NCBI GenBank assembly: GCA_949289625.1
Contig: CASEPH010000196.1
Location: 1-13,038 of the forward strand
Direction: 5' to 3'
Source: an uncultured Clostridia bacterium
Lineage (GTDB): Bacteria > Bacillota_A > Clostridia > Oscillospirales > Oscillospiraceae
DNA length: 13,038 bases
Position 1 is the stretch's first letter. Each line of letters opens with the position of its first letter. Shown here piece after piece: positions 1-5,971 of this stretch. Position numbers and translations under genes: made by a program. The notes beneath the pieces are model-generated. The model did no database searches. It was not told the origin of the DNA and worked only from the letters and a program-made list of their open reading frames with translations.

Positions 1-651
1 AGCTCCTGCGCCACCGGGTGCGCCGCCTCCGGCACCAGGCCCGGGTCCAGGTCCTTTTCCGCCACCGCCGATTCCCATCAGCTTGTTGTAGGCATCCATA
101 CCGGGGTTGCATACATCCATGGGACCGCCCATGTCCGGGCAAACCTGTTCATGGAGATACAGCCATTCGCCCGCATCCTCATCAAAAACAAAGTCCGAAC
201 CATAGCGCTCCCACAGGGTCAGACCTCTGAATTTATGATTGGCGTTGAGTGCAAACACCAAGATACCAGGCGTCAGGAAGGATGCCCGTACCGTCTTGCC
301 GTCATCTGCAGCCTCAATAATGTCTGTGGCCAGGGTATGCATGGAAATCTCTCGGATGGAGCGTGCGTCAAACCAGGAGATTTCGGGATGCTGCTTGACC
401 AGATTGATATATCCCCTGAATCCATCCGGGTCATAGTTAGAAACACTGTTATACCAAACCTCATCAAAGCCGCACATAACACCGAACAGGTGGCCCCAGG
501 AGGCCTCTTCGCTGGTGTCCCAAAATTCGCCCCACTCCTCTTTGCAGTAGGAGGTGGCATGGAGATAGGTATGCCGGGCATGGAGATATTCTGCCGCCTG
601 CATACCTTCGGCGTTGTGGATCCGCTGGGACAGCGTCAAATGGGTTTTCAT
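1..651 (-). CDS. NTF2/SnoaL-like protein 1 (partial, C-terminus outside window)
   Basis: The frame is open from ATG at 651 to the left edge: 217 residues visible, no stop. The start has an AAAGGAG site 8 bases upstream and overlaps the stop of the previous gene by one base (TGATG), which indicates translational coupling. The protein is a distant paralogue of the two upstream products: it keeps the core signature DDGKTVRASF (about residues 116-125), matching DGKTAKG in the others, and a later strand EWLYLHEQV (162-170) in place of their WKIWH. This order fits an NTF2/SnoaL-like alpha+beta barrel of the kind seen in small-molecule dehydratases, isomerases and cyclases; the family call rests on pattern similarity only. 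From about residue 193 it becomes a Gly/Pro/Ala-rich low-complexity tail, unlike its paralogues. There is no signal peptide, so it is probably cytoplasmic. Substrate and reaction are unknown. Confidence 0.7.
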   Translation of the reverse strand, partial: MKTHLTLSQRIHNAEGMQAAEYLHARHTYLHATSYCKEEWGEFWDTSEEASWGHLFGVMCGFDEVWYNSVSNYDPDGFRGYINLVKQHPEISWFDARSIREISMHTLATDIIEAADDGKTVRASFLTPGILVFALNANHKFRGLTLWERYGSDFVFDEDAGEWLYLHEQVCPDMGGPMDVCNPGMDAYNKLMGIGGGGKGPGPGPGAGGGAPGGAGA

Positions 652-1436
652 CAGCCATTCTCCTTTCTGTAATTGGGATGCCCCTTGTGCCAGCGAGGAC
701 GGCCTTCGGGGCCGTAGCCTTCTGCGGGATCATAGGAATAATATGCGGTGGGCGGCACAGTGGGATAGCCGTCGGACCAGCCGTAGCTCCGGTTATGGAC
801 CACATAGGGCATGGTGGGCTCACCGAATTCTTTCTGGGGCTCCACAGGTTCTGTGGGGAAGCTGTCCACATCTCCCAGATTGGTGCCTGCTTCGTACTCC
901 ACATCGTTGGAGATCAGCAGATGCCAGATCTTCCAATCTCCGCTGTCCTCCTTGACAAAATCTGCGCAAATCCGCTCCGGATACCAAACCGCCTTGCAGG
1001 ACCCATCCGGGTTGCCCTGGCACTGAACCCCCAGGGAATACCACACGCCCTTGGCTGTTTTACCGTCTCCGGCTAGTACCACGCAGGGGGTGGAGACATG
1101 GTGGGCAATGAGATCGCCGTAACCAAAATTGTCCCGAATGTTGCGGATACCGGGATTTGCGGCGCATTTTGCATCCAGCTCTGCCTGCTGGCGCTGGGTA
1201 TGCTGGACCACATAGTAGTTGGAAATCTCGTCCATGCCGATGTAGTAGCCCCAGTTGGAGCCCATGGACGCCGTCTTTTTATACTTTGGTTCCGATACCC
1301 AGAGGGTATCCAGTTCCTGACGGCGCTGATTATTCATGTTCAGAACCTGGCGACGGGACATCAGATCCTTGACCTCCTCCACGTCCCAGACGCGGATTAT
1401 ACGCTCGTCATCGGAGTAGTATTGCTTTTTGCTCAT
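651..1436 (-). CDS. NTF2/SnoaL-like protein 2
   Basis: This is a complete 261-residue protein. ATG at 1436 has AGGAGG 7 bases upstream and overlaps the preceding stop by 4 bases (ATGA). It resembles the upstream product: an N-terminal helical part, a central YYIGMDEI segment (about 64-71), the DGKT motif at 124-127 followed by AKGVWYSLG, and DWKIWHLLISNDV (167-179), which matches WKIWHVLYLEDV of the neighbour. These elements fit an NTF2/SnoaL-like fold, about 100 residues longer than minimal SnoaL enzymes. The additions include a C-terminal tail rich in Tyr, Pro and Gly (about 210-255). SnoaL-like enzymes include bile-acid 7-alpha-dehydratase (BaiE) and polyketide cyclases, but I could not place a catalytic Tyr/Asp/His set with certainty. 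It has no signal peptide. It is the middle gene of a coupled three-gene operon, so the proteins may form a hetero-oligomer. The exact function is unknown. Confidence 0.8.
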   Translation of the reverse strand: MSKKQYYSDDERIIRVWDVEEVKDLMSRRQVLNMNNQRRQELDTLWVSEPKYKKTASMGSNWGYYIGMDEISNYYVVQHTQRQQAELDAKCAANPGIRNIRDNFGYGDLIAHHVSTPCVVLAGDGKTAKGVWYSLGVQCQGNPDGSCKAVWYPERICADFVKEDSGDWKIWHLLISNDVEYEAGTNLGDVDSFPTEPVEPQKEFGEPTMPYVVHNRSYGWSDGYPTVPPTAYYSYDPAEGYGPEGRPRWHKGHPNYRKENG

Positions 1437-2191
1437 CTCAGCGCCTCCTGACTTTCAGCGCCATAGCTGAAGGTATTTTCAAAGGTATCATAGGGCTCCG
1501 GGACTTTGGGCAGCCGGGTAAAGGGCCGAGAGCCGGTATAGAGCTGCCGCAGCTCCATGGGCTGGTTGGGACCGGCAGGGGCTACGCCCTTGAGGGCCAT
1601 AAAACCAGGCATCTCCGGGAACTGCTCCATTGCTTTGGGGTCGCCCCATTTTTTGCCGGCAGGGGTGTTGACGTCCTCCAGATACAGCACGTGCCAGATC
1701 TTCCAGGTGTCCTGCTCCCGGATAAAGTCAAAGCAGCAGCTTCCCAGCACCCAGTTGGAGATGGGACCCCGCTCGGAAATATCGGTCACCAGGCCAAATA
1801 CATAGAAAAAGCCCTTGGCCGTCTTGCCGTCCGTGGCGATTTCGATGATGGCATTATCCAGGGAACGGATTTCCATGGGACCGCGGCCATACAGCTTTTC
1901 GTCGGAGTATTCGCCCAGATCCTCCGGGAATACTTCCTTGAGTACCTGCGCTTTTTTCTTGGTGGCGGCATCAATGGAAGCATAATATGCCTCCAGGGCT
2001 TCCCGACCGGCGTAATAGCCGCCGTTGACGCCCAGGGAAATGTCGTCCCGGCTGGACCAGAGATCCGCCAGGATGGTTGGTTCTTTTTTCAGCAGAAGGC
2101 TCATGACGTATTTGCCGGCCAGATTTTTGACGTCCCGCCGGTCCTCAAACCGTCCCACCAGCTCCTCTGTATTGAAATTCAGAGTTGACAT
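1433..2191 (-). CDS. NTF2/SnoaL-like protein 3, first gene of operon
   Basis: I place the start at ATG 2191, giving 252 residues, because AAAGGAG lies 7 bases upstream and the first residues (MSTLNFNTEELVGRFEDRRDV) read as a normal amphipathic N-terminal helix. The frame stays open to 2317, but that extension crosses the promoter and the lysR terminator. Features in order are the helix with KY at 27-28, GGYYAGREALEAYY (57-70), DGKTAKGFFYVFG (121-133) and DTWKIWHVLYLEDV (161-174), then a Pro/aromatic C-terminal tail. The pattern is NTF2/SnoaL-like (BaiE-type dehydratases are family members), with homology to the next two genes suggesting tandem duplication. It is probably cytoplasmic. The gene follows a LysR gene on the same strand and has its own promoter with a candidate LysR box. 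Its natural substrate cannot be read from the sequence. Confidence 0.82.
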   Translation of the reverse strand: MSTLNFNTEELVGRFEDRRDVKNLAGKYVMSLLLKKEPTILADLWSSRDDISLGVNGGYYAGREALEAYYASIDAATKKKAQVLKEVFPEDLGEYSDEKLYGRGPMEIRSLDNAIIEIATDGKTAKGFFYVFGLVTDISERGPISNWVLGSCCFDFIREQDTWKIWHVLYLEDVNTPAGKKWGDPKAMEQFPEMPGFMALKGVAPAGPNQPMELRQLYTGSRPFTRLPKVPEPYDTFENTFSYGAESQEALR

Positions 2192-2216
2192 AGATGGACT
2201 CCTTTCCTTTGATATC

Positions 2217-2286
2217 ATAATAATTATAATAGAATCGCCGGAGGGAATAAAATGCGAAAAAGCTATGAGCCATTCCCTGTAGTTAT
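2217..2286 (-). promoter_or_regulatory. Promoter and candidate LysR box of the NTF2-like operon
   Basis: On the minus strand a perfect -10 TATAAT lies at 2228-2223 with no good -35 (TTTATT or TTTTAT at 17-18 bp spacing), as expected for an activator-dependent promoter. A T-N11-A element (plus-strand ATTCCCTGTAGTTAT, 2272-2286) is centred about 56 bp upstream of the -10 edge, or roughly -63 from the inferred start. It is joined to ATGAGCC (2265-2271). The same ATGAGCCAT-N7-AGTTAT block recurs at 5261-5282 at the same distance from that promoter's -10. Confidence 0.6.
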
Positions 2287-2320
2287 GAAAGAAAAGCCGC
2301 CGGAAAACCGGCGGCAAAAG
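2286..2320 (-). terminator. Rho-independent terminator of lysR
   Basis: A perfect 8-bp stem (plus-strand GCCGCCGG at 2296-2303 and CCGGCGGC at 2308-2315) with a 4-base loop is followed on the minus strand by TTTTCTTTC. It lies directly after the lysR stop codon (2323-2321) and separates lysR transcription from the NTF2-like operon. Confidence 0.88.
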
Positions 2321-3286
2321 TCAGTCTTTTAAATTGTTGATGCCCAGGCGCTTCCGCCCTTCGAATTGATTTTCGGGAAATTTCTCCGCAAAAAAGGCGT
2401 TCATTTCTTTCCCTAGGTTTTGGAAATAATTGATGGTATAGTGGTAAAGTCTGGCCGCATTGGTGCGGAGGATCCGATCCCGGCGCTTGGCCACGGACAG
2501 CAGCCGCACCAGTTCCACATCTGTGGAGCGCAGAATCTGCAGACCCCGCATATTTTTTCGGTAGATCAGGTTGGCGGGAACCAGAGAAACCCCCAGGTTG
2601 TTTTTCAGGGCGTCGTCCACCAGTTCACCCTCGTTGCTGTGAAGCAGAATCTTTGGTTCAAAGCCTGCCAGGCCACAGAGCACGCCTACGATTTTCTGAT
2701 CAAAGCTGGCCTCGTCCACCAGGAAATGATCGTTTCGGAAATCCGCCAGCCGGACATATTTTTGTGAAGCCAGGGGATGGGTCTGGCTCACCACAATGAA
2801 CACTTCCTCTTCCATCAGCTTGATCTGTTCGATCTCGCTATTCTCGATGGTGATGGGCGTGACGGCAAAATCCAGCTTGCCGGAGAGAAGCTCACTTTCC
2901 AGAATGCTCTCTTCGTAGAGAAACTGGTTGATTTGGACCTGTTCTCCCGCGGACAGAAAATCGTAAATCAACTCGTGGAGGACCCCAGCCACCGGAGATG
3001 CGATGGACACGGTATCATCCGATTGCCGAATCAGCTCGCTGAGCTTTTTCTCCCCCTGTTCCAGCACCTGAAAGGCCGAGGAAACATAGTCATAGTACAC
3101 CCGCCCCATGGCGGACAAACTGATTCTACCCTTCCGACGCTCAAACAGCGTTACATTCAGACTTTTTTCCAGTTTGGCAATGGCTTTGCTGAGGGCGGGC
3201 TGAGAGATATACAGCAATTCGGCAGCTTTGGTGATATTCTCGATTTCCGCCACGGTCTTAAAATAATAGAGCATTGTCAGTTCCAT
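2321..3286 (-). CDS. LysR-type transcriptional regulator
   Basis: This 321-residue protein has the usual LysR length. The chosen start is ATG 3286 (MELTMLYYFKTVAE), preceded by AGAGGGGGG about 5 bases upstream; it matches the canonical LysR N-terminus, and an upstream in-frame extension to 3337 would cross the promoter. Residues 1-60 form the winged helix-turn-helix (FKTVAEIENITKAAELLYIS, then QPALSKAIAKLEKSLNVTLFERR). A linker helix follows (about 62-90), then a periplasmic-binding-protein-like effector domain (about 92-295). The C-terminus has a Lys/Arg-rich tail. The gene has its own consensus promoter and its own terminator. It sits between an orphan binding-protein gene and the NTF2-like operon on the same strand. 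The matching T-N11-A boxes upstream of both neighbours make it their likely activator; the inducer is unknown. No copy of that box is visible at its own promoter. Confidence 0.93.
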   Translation of the reverse strand: MELTMLYYFKTVAEIENITKAAELLYISQPALSKAIAKLEKSLNVTLFERRKGRISLSAMGRVYYDYVSSAFQVLEQGEKKLSELIRQSDDTVSIASPVAGVLHELIYDFLSAGEQVQINQFLYEESILESELLSGKLDFAVTPITIENSEIEQIKLMEEEVFIVVSQTHPLASQKYVRLADFRNDHFLVDEASFDQKIVGVLCGLAGFEPKILLHSNEGELVDDALKNNLGVSLVPANLIYRKNMRGLQILRSTDVELVRLLSVAKRRDRILRTNAARLYHYTINYFQNLGKEMNAFFAEKFPENQFEGRKRLGINNLKD

Positions 3287-3299
3287 ACCGTCCCCCCTC

Positions 3300-3337
3300 T
3301 CTACTTTACATTTTAGCAGAAAGTAGAAACTTGTCAA
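3300..3337 (-). promoter_or_regulatory. Consensus sigma-A promoter of lysR with inverted repeat
   Basis: On the minus strand TTGACA (3337-3332) is separated by 16 bp from TAAAAT (3315-3310), giving a short leader before the lysR start at 3286. A perfect 8-bp inverted repeat (TCTACTTT at 3300-3307 and AAAGTAGA at 3320-3327, 12-base gap) straddles the -10 and could be an operator or an RNA hairpin. It does not resemble the box shared by the two neighbouring promoters. Confidence 0.72.
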
Positions 3338-3375
3338 GAAACGAGAAGCGCAGCGGACAAGTTCCGCTGCGCTTC
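3335..3375 (-). terminator. Terminator of the solute-binding-protein gene
   Basis: A perfect 13-bp stem (plus-strand GAAGCGCAGCGGA at 3345-3357 and its complement at 3363-3375) with a 5-base loop lies 47 bases past the end of the binding-protein gene. It is followed on the minus strand by the T-rich but interrupted TCGTTTCTTG. The weak T tract lowers certainty. The lysR -35 box begins immediately downstream. Confidence 0.75.
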
Positions 3376-3421
3376 CGGCTCGTTGGTATGAAAAGGAGAA
3401 TCAATGAAACGCTGTTTGAAA

Positions 3422-5185
3422 TTACGCCCCCAAGGAAAGGTAAGTATCGACGGCCTCCTGATAGAGCTCGGTCATACGTTCCACATCGAAGGAGGAAGTG
3501 ACCTCTTCGATGAAGCTGTCCCACTCGTCCATGGATTTTTCACCGGTGATAAACTGGAGGCACATCGTGCTCACAAAACTGCCAAGGTCCGAAACAATGC
3601 TCGAGTACTCTGTCTGCGCATCCACTGTCCACACAGCACCGGGAGCCATGGTGCTGTCCGTATTGCGAAGCCACAGGTCGATGGCTGCCACCTGGGCGTC
3701 GGTATAGCCCAGGAAGTTCCGCTCGTTGATGCAGATGGAGCAGGGGGTAGAAGAAGTGTATTTGATGAGGGCCAGGGCAAAATCATAGCCGTCCGGGTTG
3801 TTGGTGACCAGATCCGTCAGCACCGGTTCGCCGTTGTCGTCGTACTCGAAGGAAACGCCCTCCACACCGTAGTTGCTGAGCAGGATGCCGTCGTCGGAGT
3901 AGCAGTAGTCAATGATCTGAACTGCCAAGTCGATTTCCGGGCAGGAGCAGGCGACAGCAGCGCCGCCCTTGCTGACTCGAGAGGTTCCAGCATCATCAAA
4001 GCCATTGAGGTCGCCTTCCTCCAGCACCATAGCCCGCACCGGCTGCACATTGCTGTCAGGCTCATAGCCAGAGAGGTTGGTCAGGCCGTTGACGGAGGTG
4101 GTAAAGAAACCAGAGGCATTACCCACAATTTCATCATCTGTAGCGGTATTGTTCATCGTCTGGGACACAAAGTCCGGGGAAATGAGCCCCTCGCTGTACC
4201 AATCGGCAATCAGCTGCACATAGTCCCGGAACCCATCCATGGGTACGCAGTACTGTATTTTTTCGTCCTGATAGATCCAGCCACCCAGAGCATTGTTATC
4301 TCCGTTGACACTGACGCCAAAGGCAGAGCCCAGCGTATTAGCGCCGTTTGCTGCAATCCAGAGGGGATACTGGCAGTTATTTTCCGCCTGGAAAGTCTTG
4401 AGTACCTCGTGGAGGTCATCCACAGTCACAGGGGTATCCAAGCCATCCGCATCCAACCAGTCCTGGCGAATTGCAGGCCCAGAGGAAGGAATTAAGGTAT
4501 CCTGAATGTTCTCCGCCAGAGGAACCGCGCCGGCCTCAGTATATACATCCCGGGCAATGGAGGGGTTGTTATTGAGAATATCGAAGTAATTGGGCATCAA
4601 GTCCTCGTATTCCGCGAAGTCCACGATGATCTCGCCCTCAATGAGGTCGTCCATATTTCCGGTGTAGAACATGCCAAAGTTAAAGATAATGTCAGGAAGC
4701 TCGTTGGCGGCCACCATCAGGCTCATGGAATCCGATGCAGTGAGCAGATTGGCGGTGGTGAATTCCAGGGTAACGCCGGTGCGCTTCTGAAGTTCCGCAT
4801 AGACCTGTCCATCCACACCGTAGTCGGTGATTACCGCCATGACAGGAGGAACCACATAGTCCCAGGCGGTGAGGGTTACAGGCTCCTCGGTCAGGGGAAG
4901 CTGCTGGGCTTCGGTATAGGTGCGGACAATTTCAGTGTCTGAACCTGCCAGGTCAGAAGGCCCTTCCTCCACAGTGCTTACAGCCTCCGGGGTTTCCTCC
5001 GTGGAATCGGGAACAGCAGGCGCCTCTGTTTCCGGTGCCTGGGTTGCTTCCGTGGTCTCTTCCACAGATGCTGCAGAGGATGCTGTGTTTTCCGAAGCAG
5101 TTTCTTCGCCGCATCCGGCCAGAAGGGCTGTCAACAGGCACAAAATCAACAGCAGGCTGGTGAGCCTGAAATGCTTGTTCATCAT
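3422..5185 (-). CDS. Lipoprotein extracellular solute-binding protein, orphan
   Basis: This 587-residue surface lipoprotein starts at 5185 (ATGATG; the second Met at 5182 is also possible) after GGAAAGGAAG. A short basic N-terminus and hydrophobic stretch end in the lipobox LLAGC with Cys at about residue 25. A Glu/Thr/Ala/Pro-rich linker of about 60 residues follows, expected to span the cell wall, and then a large two-lobe binding domain of the ABC-importer solute-binding type, nearest by length and pattern to the LplA/YtcQ-like family of oligosaccharide-type binders. No permease or ATPase gene adjoins it. Either it serves permeases encoded elsewhere, or it is a sensor or scavenger. It is a single-gene unit with its own terminator, and its promoter carries a LysR-type box like that of the NTF2-like operon, which suggests the ligand is linked to those proteins. 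The substrate is not deducible. Confidence 0.88.
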   Translation of the reverse strand: MMNKHFRLTSLLLILCLLTALLAGCGEETASENTASSAASVEETTEATQAPETEAPAVPDSTEETPEAVSTVEEGPSDLAGSDTEIVRTYTEAQQLPLTEEPVTLTAWDYVVPPVMAVITDYGVDGQVYAELQKRTGVTLEFTTANLLTASDSMSLMVAANELPDIIFNFGMFYTGNMDDLIEGEIIVDFAEYEDLMPNYFDILNNNPSIARDVYTEAGAVPLAENIQDTLIPSSGPAIRQDWLDADGLDTPVTVDDLHEVLKTFQAENNCQYPLWIAANGANTLGSAFGVSVNGDNNALGGWIYQDEKIQYCVPMDGFRDYVQLIADWYSEGLISPDFVSQTMNNTATDDEIVGNASGFFTTSVNGLTNLSGYEPDSNVQPVRAMVLEEGDLNGFDDAGTSRVSKGGAAVACSCPEIDLAVQIIDYCYSDDGILLSNYGVEGVSFEYDDNGEPVLTDLVTNNPDGYDFALALIKYTSSTPCSICINERNFLGYTDAQVAAIDLWLRNTDSTMAPGAVWTVDAQTEYSSIVSDLGSFVSTMCLQFITGEKSMDEWDSFIEEVTSSFDVERMTELYQEAVDTYLSLGA

Positions 5186-5211
5186 GCTAGTCTTCCTTTC
5201 CCAAATTGATA

Positions 5212-5284
5212 TACCAATATTTTAGACCACCAAATCGTCAGCTTCCAATATCAAAAAATCATGAGCCATAACTGACAGTTATTT
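5212..5284 (-). promoter_or_regulatory. Promoter and candidate LysR box of the solute-binding-protein gene
   Basis: On the minus strand a -10 TAAAAT (5224-5219) has a partial -35 TTGGAA (5248-5243) at 18 bp. A perfect palindrome ATAACTGACAGTTAT (5268-5282; 7-bp arms, T-N11-A spacing) is centred about 56 bp above the -10 edge, or about -63. This is the classic position of a LysR recognition site. ATGAGCC (5261-5267) precedes it, as in the NTF2-like promoter. Confidence 0.62.
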
Positions 5285-5320
5285 AATGACAGAAGCGATA
5301 GTCCAGTGCAATGTTTGATA

Positions 5321-5365
5321 GCAAAAAGTCCTGCCACAGAGCCAAACGACTCCGCAGCAGGGCTC
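5321..5365 (-). terminator. Rho-independent terminator ending the hisS-aspS-SRAP operon
   Basis: On the minus strand AGCCCTGC (from 5364) pairs with GCAGGACT (ending 5327) with one mismatch. The stem continues inward through wobble pairs to GAG/CTC around an 8-base loop, and TTTTT follows (5327-5323). It lies about 10 bases after the SRAP gene stop. Confidence 0.85.
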
Positions 5366-5374
5366 AAAATTTAA

Positions 5375-5926
5375 TTACGATGCTGGAATACCGTCTTGCA
5401 GAGGTACCTCCGGCAAGGCATCCCAGCCGGTTCTGCCGAAACGTACCCAGGATGTCAGCTGGTTCTGAGGCAAAAGCACCGGCATCCGGTGATGAATCCC
5501 CCGGACCTCACGACCGGCAGGCTGAGTCAGGATCACAAATTCCAGCTCTCTCCCGGAGGAACGGCATAATCCGGCCAAATAGAGCAGAGGTTCCTTGCCT
5601 TGAAACAGATATTTCTCCTTTGCCGGGCTCCACTCATAGAACCCGGAAACCGGGATCACACAGGGGGTCCCATCCCGAAAGGTCCGCTTTTCTCCGGCGG
5701 TTTCCCAGCGGGCGTTGACGAGGACACCGGTGCCGGTGTCATAGCCCCACTTTGCCTGGAGCAGCTGCAATTTTTTGTCGCCTGCCACCAGGATCGGTGC
5801 CCGCATCCCCGGAAGAATTTCTCCCTGGGGTATGGCTGTTTCCGGGAATTGCAGGCTCCAAAGCTGCCGGAGTCGCTGGGAAGCCCCATCCGCTCCGGAC
5901 ATGGAAAACAAATATCGACCACACAT
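5375..5926 (-). CDS. SRAP-domain protein (HMCES/YedK family, abasic-site crosslinker)
   Basis: This 183-residue protein starts at ATG 5926, where the family N-terminus MCGRY begins after GGGAGGAG 5 bases upstream. An in-frame ATG at 5953 would bury the catalytic Cys. Family members remove Met1 and use Cys2 to form a thiazolidine crosslink with abasic sites in single-stranded DNA, shielding them from breakage. The key elements are present: Cys2, NAR (71-73) in NARWETAGEKRTFRD, Glu98 in PVSGFYEW, and the H-x-R-M-P motif with His145 (IHHRMP). The gene is shorter than YedK (about 220) but looks intact, the shortening falling in loops. It lies 45 bases after aspS, with no obvious promoter between them, and a strong terminator follows. 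It therefore appears to be the last gene of the T-box-controlled hisS-aspS operon, an unexpected partner for tRNA synthetases. Confidence 0.92.
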   Translation of the reverse strand: MCGRYLFSMSGADGASQRLRQLWSLQFPETAIPQGEILPGMRAPILVAGDKKLQLLQAKWGYDTGTGVLVNARWETAGEKRTFRDGTPCVIPVSGFYEWSPAKEKYLFQGKEPLLYLAGLCRSSGRELEFVILTQPAGREVRGIHHRMPVLLPQNQLTSWVRFGRTGWDALPEVPLQDGIPAS

Positions 5927-5971
5927 CCTGGCTCCTCCCGGCATCTTACACATTGCCCACCGGCGGGCTGC

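Noticed and set aside
1..72. Glycine-rich repeat as a possible CRISPR or minisatellite.
   Set aside because: There is no regular repeat and spacer structure; it is in-frame coding low complexity.
2192..2317. N-terminal extension of NTF2-like protein 3 (an upstream in-frame ATG at 2317).
   Set aside because: It would cover the lysR terminator and the promoter and begins without a ribosome binding site; ATG 2191 has a good one.
3404..4495. A 363-codon open frame on the plus strand opposite the solute-binding protein, preceded by AAAAGGAG.
   Set aside because: The purine-rich site makes the start tempting, but the product has shadow composition, no domain, and overlaps a clear lipoprotein gene.
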